A DNA stretch of 28,109 bases from DASYUM01 sp036001225 (GTDB taxonomy: Bacteria; Methylomirabilota; Methylomirabilia; Rokubacteriales; DASRDR01). Positions 7,740 to 16,085 of this stretch are shown piece by piece (within the stretch, counting starts at the first letter, position 1; each line of letters opens with the position of its first letter). The DNA lies in NCBI GenBank assembly GCA_036001225.1, contig DASYUM010000279.1, positions 1-28,109 of the forward strand. Reading direction: 5' to 3'. The notes beneath the pieces were generated by a model. It saw only the letters and a list, made by a program, of their open reading frames with translations, ran no database searches and had not been told where the DNA came from. The position numbers were made by a program, and so were the translations under genes.

Positions 7740-7748
7740 TGGTACAGT
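7740..7748 (+). promoter_or_regulatory. Possible extended -10 promoter of the SelA-like gene
   Basis: TGG followed by TACAGT forms an extended -10 element, with 4 of 6 matches to TATAAT. Transcription would begin near 7755, leaving a short leader that still contains GGGAGG ahead of the ATG at 7765. No -35 is seen, which extended -10 promoters tolerate. Confidence 0.4.
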
Positions 7749-7764
7749 CTCGCGGGAGGCGCCC

Positions 7765-8871
7765 ATGGACGTCTACGCGCGACTCGGCCTCCGGCCGATC
7801 GTCAACGCGCGCGGCATGAACACGATGGCCAGCGGCTCGCTGATGCCCAAGCCCGTGCTGGAAGCGATGGCCGAGGCGGCGACCGCATTCGTGGACATGG
7901 CCGAGCTCAACGCCCGAGCCGGCGAACGGATCGCGCGCCTGGTCGGGGTCGAGGCGGCCCACGTCACCTCCGGCTCGGCCGGCGGCCTGCTGCTGGCCGC
8001 GGCCGCCTGCATCGCCGGCGACGACCCCGAGCGCATCCAGCGGCTTCCCGACACGACCGGGATGCGGAACGAGATCGTCATCCAGCGCTGCGGCCGCATC
8101 CACTACGACCAGGCGCTGCGGACGGCCGGCGCCCGCCTGGTCGAGGTCGGCGACCCGGACCGCTGCCCGCCGGCCCAGGTCGAGGGGGCCATCGGCGACC
8201 GGACGGCGGCGCTGATCTTCATCGAGTCGCCGCGGCTCAGTGACCAGGGCGTCCCCGCTGACCGGATGGCGGCGATCGCCCACGCCCATGGGTTGCCCCT
8301 CATCGTGGACGCCGCCTCCACCCTGCCCCCGGTCGGCCACCTGCGCCGCTGGATCGACCAGGGCGCCGACCTGGTGATCTACAGCGGCGGCAAGGGCATC
8401 CGGGGCCCGCAGAATACCGGCCTCCTGCTGGGGCGCGCCGATCTCATCCGCGCGGCCGCCGCCAACGGGGCGCCGAACTCCGCCATCGGGCGGCCCTGCA
8501 AGGTGAGCAAGGAGGCGATCGTCGGGCTGGTGGCCGCGCTCGAGCTGTTCCTCCAGGACGACCACGACGCCGAATGGGAGCGCCACCTCGGCGAGGCCCG
8601 CCTGATCACCGGCGCGGTGGCGGGGTTCCCGGGGGTGCGGGCGCGGGTCGAGGAGGACCGCGCGGTCTGGACGGCGCCCACGGTGCTGATCAGCCTGGAC
8701 GCGGGCGCGCCGGGCCTCACCCCGACGGCGGTCCTGGACCGGCTGCGCGCCGGCGAGCCGCCCATCATGGTCCGCGTGTTCCGGGGCGACCTGCTGATCG
8801 ATCCCCATTGCCTGCGGGGCGACGAGGCGGCCATCGTGGCTCGCCGGCTCCGCGAAGAGCTGAGGAGGTAG
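7765..8871 (+). CDS. SelA-like PLP-dependent enzyme
   Basis: A 368 aa fold-type I PLP enzyme of the SelA / D-glucosaminate-6-phosphate ammonia-lyase group. Features: a glycine-rich phosphate-binding site THVTSGSAGG-like near residues 67-74, D182 (LIVDAAS) to pair with the pyridine nitrogen, and K210 in YSGGKGIRGPQNTG as the Schiff-base lysine. It lacks the N-terminal tRNA-binding extension of true selenocysteine synthase and is about 100 aa shorter, so it should not make selenocysteine. Known relatives perform beta-elimination or racemisation on amino acids and amino sugar acids. GGGAGG lies upstream of the ATG. Its last codons (GAGGAGG) contain the ribosome site of the binding protein that starts two bases after its stop, so the two are co-translated. 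Confidence 0.88.
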   Translation: MDVYARLGLRPIVNARGMNTMASGSLMPKPVLEAMAEAATAFVDMAELNARAGERIARLVGVEAAHVTSGSAGGLLLAAAACIAGDDPERIQRLPDTTGMRNEIVIQRCGRIHYDQALRTAGARLVEVGDPDRCPPAQVEGAIGDRTAALIFIESPRLSDQGVPADRMAAIAHAHGLPLIVDAASTLPPVGHLRRWIDQGADLVIYSGGKGIRGPQNTGLLLGRADLIRAAAANGAPNSAIGRPCKVSKEAIVGLVAALELFLQDDHDAEWERHLGEARLITGAVAGFPGVRARVEEDRAVWTAPTVLISLDAGAPGLTPTAVLDRLRAGEPPIMVRVFRGDLLIDPHCLRGDEAAIVARRLREELRR

Positions 8872-8872
8872 C

Positions 8873-10426
8873 ATGGCCCACACCCTCTCCCGTCGCCAGT
8901 TCCTCGAGCACGTCGCCGCGGGCGCCGTGGCCGCGGGCTCGCTGCTCGACGTTGCGCCGAGGCGCGCCGCCGCCCAGAGCACGCAGAAGCGCGAGCTGGT
9001 GGTCGCCCAGGGCGGCGACATTTCCAGGCTCGACCCGCACTTCTCGACGTCGTCGAACGACATCCGCGTGTCCTTCAACGTCTTCGACAACCTGACCGCC
9101 CGGCATCCCGACGGCAAGCTCCAGCCCGGGCTGGCGACCGAGTGGAAGCTGGTGGCGCCGACGACCTACCAGTTCAAGTTGCGCTCGGGCGTCCGCTTCC
9201 ACAACGGCGATCCCTTCACCGCCACCGACGCCAAGTGGAGCCTGGAGCGGACCTACGATCCGAGCGTCAAGACCATGGTGGCCACGGTCTTCACCACCAT
9301 CGACCGGATCGAGGCGCCCGATCCGGCCACGCTGGTCATCCACACCAAGAAGCCCGACCCGCTCCTCCCCGCTCGCCTGGCCTTCTACGGCGGCCAGATC
9401 GTGCCGAAGAAGTACGTCGAGCAGGTCGGCAACGACGCGTTCAACGCCAGGCCCGTCGGCACCGGGCCCGTCCGCGTCATGTCGTGGACCAAGGACGACC
9501 GGCTGGTCCTCGAAGCCAACCCCGACTACTGGGGTGGGCGGATCGACGCCGACCGCGTGGTCTTCCGGCCGGTGCCGGAGACGGCGCCGCGGGTGGCCGG
9601 CCTGCTCAAGGGCGAGTTCGACGCCATCACTCAGCTCACCCCCGACCACTGGGAGCGCGTCACCCAGAACGCGACGACGAAGGGCGCCTCGGCGCTCTAC
9701 GCCGGCCTGTACGTCCTGGGGACCAACTCGAAGGTGGCGCCCCTGAACAACTGGCCGCTCAAGAAGGCGATGCAGCTGGGGGTGGACCGGGAGGCGATCG
9801 TCAAGGAGCTGTGGCGCGGGCGCGGCGTCATCCCCAACGGGCCGATCGCCAAGGGCGACAACCACTACGACACCGCGCTGCCGGCCCTCCGCTACGATCC
9901 CAAGGAGGCCCGCGAGCTGGTCAAGCAGTCGGGCTACAAGGGCGAGCCGATCTATCTGGAGACGACGGTCGGCCTCATCGCCAACGACAAGCCGATGTCG
10001 GAGGCGATCGCCGCCATGTGGAAGGACATCGGGATCAATGTCGTGGTGGAGGTGATCGAGTTCTCGGTGCGCGCCCAGAAGAACCGCGAGCGGACGTTCA
10101 AGGGGCTCTGGTGGTCGGACCCGACCTCCACCCTCGGCGATCCTGACGGGATGATGTGGCGGCTCATGAGCCCGGGCGGGCCCCACGACTACTGGCGCCA
10201 CCCCGAGTTCGACGAGCTGGGCAATGCCGCCCGCTTCAGCCTCGACGAGAAGTTCCGGGCCCAGGCCTACAAGCGCATGACCCAGCTCTTCCTGGAGTAC
10301 AACCCCTGGATCATCGTGATCCAGCCCTACGAGGACTACGGGCTCCAGAAGTACGTCGAGTTCGCCCCCAACCCCAACCAGGCGTTCGAGCTGCGCCGGT
10401 TCAACTTCCGCATGCGGCGGGCGTGA
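8873..10426 (+). CDS. ABC transporter substrate-binding protein, family 5, Tat-exported
   Basis: A 517 aa periplasmic binding protein of the SBP_bac_5 (oligopeptide/dipeptide/nickel) family. A twin-arginine signal SRRQFLEHVAAGAVAAGS at residues 6-23 is followed by a cleavage region ending AAAQS. The mature protein has the family landmarks: LDPHFSTSSNDIRV..NVFDNL, GLATEWK, YQFKLRSGVRFHNGDPFTATD, GTGPVRVMSW and NPDYWGG. It starts one base after the SelA-like stop, with AGGAGGT upstream. No permease or ATPase gene is adjacent, so it either works with distant partners or is an orphan receptor. Tat export implies folding, perhaps with ligand, before secretion. The ligand is unknown; peptides or amino-sugar derivatives fit the neighbour. 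Confidence 0.93.
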   Translation: MAHTLSRRQFLEHVAAGAVAAGSLLDVAPRRAAAQSTQKRELVVAQGGDISRLDPHFSTSSNDIRVSFNVFDNLTARHPDGKLQPGLATEWKLVAPTTYQFKLRSGVRFHNGDPFTATDAKWSLERTYDPSVKTMVATVFTTIDRIEAPDPATLVIHTKKPDPLLPARLAFYGGQIVPKKYVEQVGNDAFNARPVGTGPVRVMSWTKDDRLVLEANPDYWGGRIDADRVVFRPVPETAPRVAGLLKGEFDAITQLTPDHWERVTQNATTKGASALYAGLYVLGTNSKVAPLNNWPLKKAMQLGVDREAIVKELWRGRGVIPNGPIAKGDNHYDTALPALRYDPKEARELVKQSGYKGEPIYLETTVGLIANDKPMSEAIAAMWKDIGINVVVEVIEFSVRAQKNRERTFKGLWWSDPTSTLGDPDGMMWRLMSPGGPHDYWRHPEFDELGNAARFSLDEKFRAQAYKRMTQLFLEYNPWIIVIQPYEDYGLQKYVEFAPNPNQAFELRRFNFRMRRA

Positions 10427-10440
10427 CCGGGAGGTCTTCC

Positions 10441-10773
10441 ATGAATCGGACCATGGCGATGACCACTGCGATGCTGTTGGTGATCGGGAGCGCGGCCGCG
10501 GGCTCGGCCCAGCAGGCGCCGCCGCCACCGGGCGGCGGGGGCGGGATGATGGGGCAGGGCGGCATGATGGGCCAGGGACCGGGCGGCATGATGGGCCGCG
10601 GGATGCGCGGGATGCCGGGGCCGCCCGGGAGGCCCGGCCGCGACCACCTGGAGCACCTGATGGTCCACGATCCGAAAGCCGCCGCCCGCATCATGCGCTT
10701 CCGCGCCGACATGCTGCGGGCGATGAGCGAGGTGCTCCAGCGCCACGCCGCCGAGCTGGAGAAGGCTCAGTAG
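10441..10773 (+). CDS. Exported Met/Gly-rich small protein
   Basis: A 110 aa secreted protein starts at ATG 10441, 14 bases after the binding-protein stop, with GGGAGG upstream. Residues 1-23 are a signal peptide cleaved near GSAQQ. Residues 26-60 form a low-complexity Gly/Met/Pro segment with repeated MMGQG and GGMMG units. The C-terminal 45 residues (from RDHLEHLMVHDPK) are predicted helical, charged and rich in Met, His and Glu. Clustered exposed Met with His suggests copper or silver binding of the periplasmic chaperone kind, and the helical tail is loosely like Spy/CpxP or heavy-metal-resistor proteins. That is inference; no LTxxQ motif is present. It probably belongs to the same transcript as the two preceding genes. 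Confidence 0.72.
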   Translation: MNRTMAMTTAMLLVIGSAAAGSAQQAPPPPGGGGGMMGQGGMMGQGPGGMMGRGMRGMPGPPGRPGRDHLEHLMVHDPKAAARIMRFRADMLRAMSEVLQRHAAELEKAQ

Positions 10774-10935
10774 GACCGGGCCGGACGTGACGGCCCCGCC
10801 GGCCACCCGGGGGACGGCCTTCCCCTGGCTGGTCACGCTGACACGCGTGGCGGTTCGGCGTCACGCTGCGCGCGGTTAGTCCGCCAGGTTCCGAGGGCGA
10901 GCGGACGCCCCCGGCCGGACGCCCGCCCGAGGGCT

Positions 10936-11694
10936 TCACCGACGCAGCCGGGCCCGCGCCTCGCCGATCAGCGCCCGCGCGTCGGGCGCCAACCAAGCCT
11001 CCACGAAGGCGGCCCGCAGCACGTCGCGCATCTCTCCGGCCTGTCGAATGGCCGGCCCCTTGAGCCCCGCCTTGATCGTGGCGAACGCCCCGCCCGGCCG
11101 CTCGGCGAGCCGCTCGCAGACGACGCCGGCCGCCACGGCCACGTCGCCGGTCTCGACGCCGTCCACCAGGCCGCGCGTCAGCGCGTCGGCCGGCCCGTAG
11201 AGCTGGCCGCCGTAGAGGATCGCCTCCAGGTGCTCCCCGGGAACCGCGTGGCGGGCGATCTCGAGGGCCGCGGCGGGAAACGGCAGGCCGAGCCGGATCT
11301 CGTTGAGCCCGATCCGCCCGTCCCCGTCGGCCATCACCCGGGCGTCGCAGGCGAGGGCCAGGATGCATCCACCCGCGATCGCGTGCCCGTTGATCGCCGC
11401 CACGACCGGTCGGGGCTCGGCGAAGATGCGCAGCATGACGCGATCGAAGTCGGCCACGAACGCATCCATCGCCGAGGGGTCGAAATCGTAGAGCCCGACC
11501 AGATCCAGGCCGGCCGAGAAGTACCGGTCGTAGCCGGTCAGCACGACGCCGCGGGCGGCGACGCCGGCGGCCTCGTCGAAGGCCGCGGCGAGGGCGGCCA
11601 GACTGCGGGGATTCAGCGCGTTGGCCTTGCCGCAGGCCAGCCGGATCTCGGCGACGCCGCCATGCCGGACGACTGTGTACACGCCCGGCGCCAT
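10936..11694 (-). CDS. Enoyl-CoA hydratase/isomerase family protein
   Basis: A 252 aa crotonase-fold enzyme acting on acyl-CoA thioesters. The two oxyanion-hole segments are clear: YFSAGLDL (residues 58-65) and INGHAIAGGCILALACD (101-117). E132 in IGLNEIRLGLPFP matches the first catalytic Glu of hydratases. The second catalytic Glu position (rat E164) appears not to be Glu, so the reaction may be isomerisation, hydrolysis or another crotonase chemistry. The ATG at 11694 lies 7 bases after the TPP-enzyme stop on the same strand, with no clear Shine-Dalgarno, so translation probably depends on coupling to the upstream gene. A 162-base convergent gap separates it from the Met-rich gene. Confidence 0.88.
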   Translation of the reverse strand: MAPGVYTVVRHGGVAEIRLACGKANALNPRSLAALAAAFDEAAGVAARGVVLTGYDRYFSAGLDLVGLYDFDPSAMDAFVADFDRVMLRIFAEPRPVVAAINGHAIAGGCILALACDARVMADGDGRIGLNEIRLGLPFPAAALEIARHAVPGEHLEAILYGGQLYGPADALTRGLVDGVETGDVAVAAGVVCERLAERPGGAFATIKAGLKGPAIRQAGEMRDVLRAAFVEAWLAPDARALIGEARARLRR

Positions 11695-11701
11695 CCCGGG
11701 G

Positions 11702-13336
11702 CTACTTGAAGATGGAGAAGCCGATCTCCTTGGCGGTGAGGAACTCCAGGAGCGCCGGCGTCCCCTCCTGCGTCTGGCGGATGGCCCGCTTGATGGCCGG
11801 GACGATCTGGCCCGGCTCGCTCACCCGCTCGCCGTAGCCGCCGAAGGCCTTGGCCATGTCGGCGTAGTTCCCCGAGATGTCCGTCGAGCGGTACTTCTCG
11901 GTGGCCACCTTCATGATGGGCAGCTCGATCGCCATCGAGAAGTTGTTCAGCAGCACGGACAGGATCGGGATTCGCTCCCGGACCGCGGTTTCGAAGTCCA
12001 TGCCGGTGAACCCGATGGCGGCATCGCCCCAGACGTTGATGCAGAGCTTGTCCGGCCGGGCGAGCTTGGCGCCCAGGGCCAGGCCGAGGCCGTAGCCGAG
12101 CTGGGTGGTCTTCCCCCACCCGATGTAGGTCAGCGGCGCGACCGTTTCCCAGAACGGCGACAGCTGGTCGCGGGGGCTGCCGGCGTCGTGGGTGATGATG
12201 GTGTTGGCCACGTCCACCGTGAGCAGGAGGTCCCAGATGACCCGGTACGGCGAGAGCGGGACCTCGTCGGAGGTGAGCTTCGGCATCCACTGGGCCAGCC
12301 ACTCGGCCTTGATGGTCTTGATCTCCTGGGCGACGCGGGCGGCCCGCCCGCGGGGGCCGCGCACCTGCTCCCGGACCTCGCCGGCCAGCGCCTCCAGGGT
12401 GAGGCCGGCATCGCCGATGAGCGCGTGGTCGGCCACGACGTCCTTGTTGAGGTCGGCGGGATCGAGGGTGGCGTGGATCATGACCTTGCCGGCCGGCATG
12501 GCCACCCCGTAGTTGGTGGTGGCGAAGCTGCACCCGATCCCGAAGATGACGTCGGCCTGCTGGAGGAACTGGTGGACCGGCTTGGGGAGGGAGCGGCCCC
12601 CGGAGCCGAGCGCGAGCGGGTGGTCCTCGGGGAACGCGCTCTTCCCCTGGAGGCTGGTCGTCACCGGCGCCTCCAGCAGCTCGGCCAGCTCGCGGAGAGG
12701 CTGCCAGGCCCGCGCGTAGTGGACGCCCTGGCCCGCGTAGATGACCGGGCGCTCGGCCTCGATCAGGACCCGCGCCACCTCCTCGACCGCCCGCGGATCG
12801 GGCGCGCTGCGGGTTCGGAGCGCCGGCCGGTAGGCGATCGGCTCCGGCACCTCCTCGGCGAAGACGTCGGTGGGGATCTCGACCAGGACCGGGCGGGGCC
12901 GGCCGTTCTTCACCTGGGTAAAGGCGCGGCGGAGGGCGTCGGGGATCGCCGCCGACAGCGTCACCTGCTCGCACCACTTGGTCACGTGGCGGTAGTTGAG
13001 AAACGAGCTGAAGTTGGGTGGTATGTTGGTGAGCCGGCGGGGGAAGCCGGCCGGGAGGACGACGATCGGGACCGAGTCGCCGTAGGCCTGGGCCACCCCG
13101 CCGAAAGCGTTCTCGGCGCCGGGCCCGTGCTGCATGGCGAAGACGCCGATCCGCTGGCCGGAGGTGAGCCGGCTCACCGCGTCGGCCATGTGGAGGCCCA
13201 CCCGCTCCTGACGCACGATGATCGTCCGGATATCGGCCTGGGCGGCCGCCTCGATGATGGGATTGACCGGGTAGCCGATGAGGAACTCGACCCCTTCGCG
13301 CTTGAGGATCTCGGCGACGGCGGCGGCACCTTTCAT
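11702..13336 (-). CDS. Thiamine-diphosphate-dependent enzyme, acetolactate synthase-like
   Basis: A 544 aa member of the acetolactate synthase / benzoylformate decarboxylase / oxalyl-CoA decarboxylase superfamily. The pyrimidine-binding domain (1-170) carries the activating Glu at E44 (VRQERVGLHMADA). A central domain follows, and the diphosphate-binding domain contains the metal motif as GDAAIGFTG ... LLNN rather than the usual GDG. The metal-ligand Asp and the Asn pair are kept, so it should still bind ThDP-Mg. AGGAGG lies 5 bases before the ATG. A 2-oxo acid decarboxylase or carboligase role is most likely; it is not a clear IlvB because no IlvN regulatory subunit is adjacent. It forms an operon with the crotonase-family gene. 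Confidence 0.9.
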   Translation of the reverse strand: MKGAAAVAEILKREGVEFLIGYPVNPIIEAAAQADIRTIIVRQERVGLHMADAVSRLTSGQRIGVFAMQHGPGAENAFGGVAQAYGDSVPIVVLPAGFPRRLTNIPPNFSSFLNYRHVTKWCEQVTLSAAIPDALRRAFTQVKNGRPRPVLVEIPTDVFAEEVPEPIAYRPALRTRSAPDPRAVEEVARVLIEAERPVIYAGQGVHYARAWQPLRELAELLEAPVTTSLQGKSAFPEDHPLALGSGGRSLPKPVHQFLQQADVIFGIGCSFATTNYGVAMPAGKVMIHATLDPADLNKDVVADHALIGDAGLTLEALAGEVREQVRGPRGRAARVAQEIKTIKAEWLAQWMPKLTSDEVPLSPYRVIWDLLLTVDVANTIITHDAGSPRDQLSPFWETVAPLTYIGWGKTTQLGYGLGLALGAKLARPDKLCINVWGDAAIGFTGMDFETAVRERIPILSVLLNNFSMAIELPIMKVATEKYRSTDISGNYADMAKAFGGYGERVSEPGQIVPAIKRAIRQTQEGTPALLEFLTAKEIGFSIFK

Positions 13337-13410
13337 GAAGGCCTCCTGGCTGGCGGTGCGTGCCGCCTAAGCCTGACGGACTCAGAGAGGAAAGTCAAAG
13401 GGGGATGGCC

Positions 13411-14172
13411 ATGAAGCTCGAAAACAGGGTCGCGCTGGTGACCGGCGCCGGCTCGGGGATCGGCCGGGCCTCTGCGGTGTTGTTCGCGCGGGAGGGCGCC
13501 CGGGTCGCGGTGGTGGATGTGCGGGAGGACGGGGCCAAGGAGACGGTCGAAGCCATCGAGGAAGCCGGCGGCCAAGCCCTCGCCGTCCGGGCCGACGTCA
13601 GCCGCGCCGCCGACAACGAGGCCGCCGTGCAGCAGAGCCTCGCCCGCTGGGGCCGGCTCGACATCTTCTTCGCCAACGCCGGCGTGCCGCAGTCGCCGAC
13701 GCCCGTCGAGAGCGTGGACGAGGCGACCTTCGATCGCATCATGGCGGTCAACGTCAAGGGCGTCTTCCTGGGAGCCCGGGCGGCGGCGCCGGTGATGAAG
13801 CGGCAGAAGCGCGGGGTCTTCCTCATCACCGCCTCCACCTCGGCCATCCGGCCGCGGCCCGGCGTCCAGTGCTACTCGGCCTCCAAGGGGGCGGTGGTCG
13901 CGCTGGCCAAGAGCCTGGCCCTCGAGCTGGCGCCGTTCGGCGTCCGCGTGGTGGCCCTGGCGCCGGTGGCGACCGAAACGCCGATGCTGCCGACCTTCAT
14001 GGGGAAGCCGGCCGTGGATGACGAGGGCCGGGCCCGCTACGTGGCCACGATTCCCCTCGGCCGGCTCAACACGCCCGACGACCTGGCCAAGGCGGCCCTG
14101 TTCCTGGTCTCCGACGACGCGGCCATGGTGACGGGCAGCTGCGTGGAAGTGGACGGCGGCCGGTGCATCTGA
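13411..14172 (+). CDS. SDR-family oxidoreductase
   Basis: A 253 aa classical short-chain dehydrogenase/reductase. The Rossmann motif TGAGSGIG is at residues 11-18, with D36 after strand 2 (VAVVDV) pointing to NAD(H) rather than NADP(H). NAG is at 89-91, and the triad is S142, Y155 and K159 (YSASK). The C-terminal VTGSCVEVDGG is family-typical. Two ATGs compete: 13405 abuts the AGGGGG, whereas 13411 has it 6 bases upstream, so 13411 is chosen. It opens a four-gene plus-strand run in which tag begins inside its last codons. The alcohol or ketone substrate is unknown. The gene diverges from the TPP enzyme with 74 bases between. Confidence 0.92.
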   Translation: MKLENRVALVTGAGSGIGRASAVLFAREGARVAVVDVREDGAKETVEAIEEAGGQALAVRADVSRAADNEAAVQQSLARWGRLDIFFANAGVPQSPTPVESVDEATFDRIMAVNVKGVFLGARAAAPVMKRQKRGVFLITASTSAIRPRPGVQCYSASKGAVVALAKSLALELAPFGVRVVALAPVATETPMLPTFMGKPAVDDEGRARYVATIPLGRLNTPDDLAKAALFLVSDDAAMVTGSCVEVDGGRCI

Positions 14173-14756
14173 AGGGCGACCGTCGCTGCGCGTGGGTCGG
14201 CGCCGACCCCCTCTACGTCGCCTACCACGACCGCGAGTGGGGCGTGCCCGTCCACGACGACCGGGTGCTCTTCGAGTTCCTGATCCTGGAGGGCGCCCAG
14301 GCCGGGCTCTCCTGGCTCACCATCCTGCGCAAGCGGGAGCGCTACCGGCAGGTGTTCGCCGATTTCGATCCCAAGCCCGTCGCGGCCTTCGGCGCGCGGG
14401 ACGTGCGGCGGTTGCTGGCCGACCCGGGCATCGTGCGCAACCGGCTCAAGGTCGAGAGCGCCGTCCGAAACGCCAAGGCGTTCCTCGCCGTCCAGCAGGA
14501 GTTCGGGAGCTTCGATCGCTTCCAGTGGCAGTTCGTGGGCGGCCGGCCGCAGCGGAACCGGTGGACGAGCGTCAAGCAGATCCCCGCCCGGACGCCGGAG
14601 TCGGATGCGCTCAGCCGCGCGCTCCGCCAGCGCGGCTTCACCTTCGTCGGGTCCACGATCTGCTACGCGCACATGCAGGCGGTGGGCATGGTCAACGACC
14701 ACACGACCGACTGCTTCCGTTACCGGGCCGTGACCCGGGAAGGAGCACGCGCATGA
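14163..14756 (+). CDS. tag: DNA-3-methyladenine glycosylase I
   Basis: A 197 aa helix-hairpin-helix DNA glycosylase that excises N3-methyladenine from alkylated DNA in base-excision repair. The Tag-specific zinc site is complete: C9 (RCAW), H22 (YHDREWG), H180 and C184 (NDHTTDCF). E43 (LEGAQAGLSW) corresponds to the base-recognition Glu38 of E. coli Tag. The GTG start at 14163 overlaps the SDR gene by 10 bases, and its TGA overlaps the next ATG, so it is translationally coupled on both sides. No separate ribosome site is obvious, as expected for coupling. Finding a repair enzyme embedded in a metabolic operon is odd, but the sequence assignment is secure. Confidence 0.96.
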   Translation: MHLKGDRRCAWVGADPLYVAYHDREWGVPVHDDRVLFEFLILEGAQAGLSWLTILRKRERYRQVFADFDPKPVAAFGARDVRRLLADPGIVRNRLKVESAVRNAKAFLAVQQEFGSFDRFQWQFVGGRPQRNRWTSVKQIPARTPESDALSRALRQRGFTFVGSTICYAHMQAVGMVNDHTTDCFRYRAVTREGARA

Positions 14757-16054
14757 GCGAGGCGGACCGCCTCTACCAGCTCGCCCAGAACTACCTGGCC
14801 GGCGGCGTCTCGGCCGCCGCCCGCGTCAACGCGTCGCTCGGCCGGCCGTTCATGACCGCCCGCGGCGACGGCGGGCGCCTCTACGACGTGGAGGGCAAGG
14901 CCTACATCGACCTCTTCACGTCGTCGGGCGCCTCGCTGCTCGGCCACGGTCATCCCGCGGTGAAGCGCGCGGTGCAGCAGGCGCTCGAGCTGGGGATCGT
15001 CTGCGCCCACGAGACGCCCTATCAGGCGGAGGTCGCTCGCAAGCTCACCGAGGTCGTCCCCTGCGCGGAGCGCGTCCGCTTCACCGGCTCGGGAACCGAG
15101 ACCACCTGGCACGCCATCCGGACGGCCCGCGCCTACACGGGGCGGTGGAAGGTGGTGAAGTTCGAGGGCCACTTCCACGGCTACCACGACTACCTCGGCT
15201 ACAGCGCGTGGCCGCCCCTGGACCAGGCGGGGCCGGCGGAGGCGCCGACGCCCGTCGCCGAGAGCGGCGGGATTCCCCCCGAGCTCCAGCAGTTCGTCAT
15301 CGTGCTCCCCTGGAACGATCTCCCGGCGCTGGAGCGAGCGCTCGGCCGAAACCGGTCGGAGATCGCCGCCGTCATCATGGAGCCGATCAACTACAATGCG
15401 GGCACCATCCGGCCGGCCTCCGGGTACCTGGAATCGGTCCGCCGGCTCACGCGCGACCACGGCATCGTCCTGATCTTCGACGAGATCCTGTCCGGCTTCC
15501 GCACCGGGCCGAGCTGCGCCCAGGGCCACCTCGGCGTCACGCCCGACCTCTGCACCCTGGGCAAGGCGCTCGGCGGCGGGACCGTGCTGAGCGCCTTCGC
15601 CGGCCGGCGGGAGGTGATGGACGCCGTCGCGCCGCGGGGCCCGGCCGTCCACAGCGGCACCTTCCAGGCCCACCTGATCCCGATCCTGGCCGCCAACGCG
15701 TTCCTCGACGAGATCGCCCGGCCCGAGTTCTGGGCGCACCTCGAGCGGCTCGATGGGGTGCTCTACGCCGGCCTCCGCGACGCCTTCAAGCGGGCGGGGC
15801 TGCCGGTGTGGGTGCAGGCGGTCGGCGCGCGGTTCAGCCTCCTCTTCGGGCTCGACGAGGAGCCGACGAGCTACCGGCAGGCGGCACGCTTCGACCGGGA
15901 GCTGGCCAAGCGCTTCTTCGCCGCCGCCATCGAGGAGGGCGCGTACTTCCACTTCGGCTGGCACCACGGGATCTCGGCCATGCACACCATGGCCGACATC
16001 GAGCGGGCGCTCGAAGCCGTGTCCTCGGCCGCGCGTCGCGTCGCCCGCGGGTAG
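14753..16054 (+). CDS. Class III PLP aminotransferase (glutamate-1-semialdehyde aminomutase-like)
   Basis: A 433 aa class III aminotransferase-fold enzyme closest in style to glutamate-1-semialdehyde 2,1-aminomutase. It shows GSGTETTWHAIRTAR for phosphate binding (112-126), a FEGHFHGYHD segment (137-146), IFDEILSGFR with D243, and the Schiff-base K271 in TLGKALGGG. The start ATG overlaps the tag TGA (ATGA), with AAGGAG upstream. HemL itself is doubtful: the gene is not with heme genes, and class III relatives of this subtype include beta-amino acid aminotransferases and other transaminases. Together with the following thioesterase and preceding SDR it may belong to an amino-acid catabolic route (inference). 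Confidence 0.9.
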   Translation: MSEADRLYQLAQNYLAGGVSAAARVNASLGRPFMTARGDGGRLYDVEGKAYIDLFTSSGASLLGHGHPAVKRAVQQALELGIVCAHETPYQAEVARKLTEVVPCAERVRFTGSGTETTWHAIRTARAYTGRWKVVKFEGHFHGYHDYLGYSAWPPLDQAGPAEAPTPVAESGGIPPELQQFVIVLPWNDLPALERALGRNRSEIAAVIMEPINYNAGTIRPASGYLESVRRLTRDHGIVLIFDEILSGFRTGPSCAQGHLGVTPDLCTLGKALGGGTVLSAFAGRREVMDAVAPRGPAVHSGTFQAHLIPILAANAFLDEIARPEFWAHLERLDGVLYAGLRDAFKRAGLPVWVQAVGARFSLLFGLDEEPTSYRQAARFDRELAKRFFAAAIEEGAYFHFGWHHGISAMHTMADIERALEAVSSAARRVARG

Positions 16055-16085
16055 CCGGCTCCCGCCGCGCCGAGGAGCTCGTCCG

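Noticed and set aside
7765..8871. Selenocysteine synthase (selA)
   Set aside because: The protein is about 100 residues too short, lacks the tRNA-binding N-terminus, and no selB or selC is visible.
8765..10528. 587-codon minus-strand ORF over the binding-protein gene
   Set aside because: Composition is low-complexity and the plus-strand protein has a Tat signal and full family-5 landmarks.
10553..10612. Tandem DNA repeat or CRISPR-like array in the Met/Gly-rich gene
   Set aside because: The repeats are at the protein level (MMGQG) with irregular spacing; they are coding low complexity without spacers.
11621..13414. 597-codon plus-strand ORF over the TPP enzyme
   Set aside because: Antisense shadow; the minus-strand TPP enzyme is intact with its ribosome site.
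14753..16054. True hemL (glutamate-1-semialdehyde aminomutase)
   Set aside because: The fold and lysine motif fit, but the neighbourhood is not heme synthesis and class III relatives share the same motifs, so no symbol is given.
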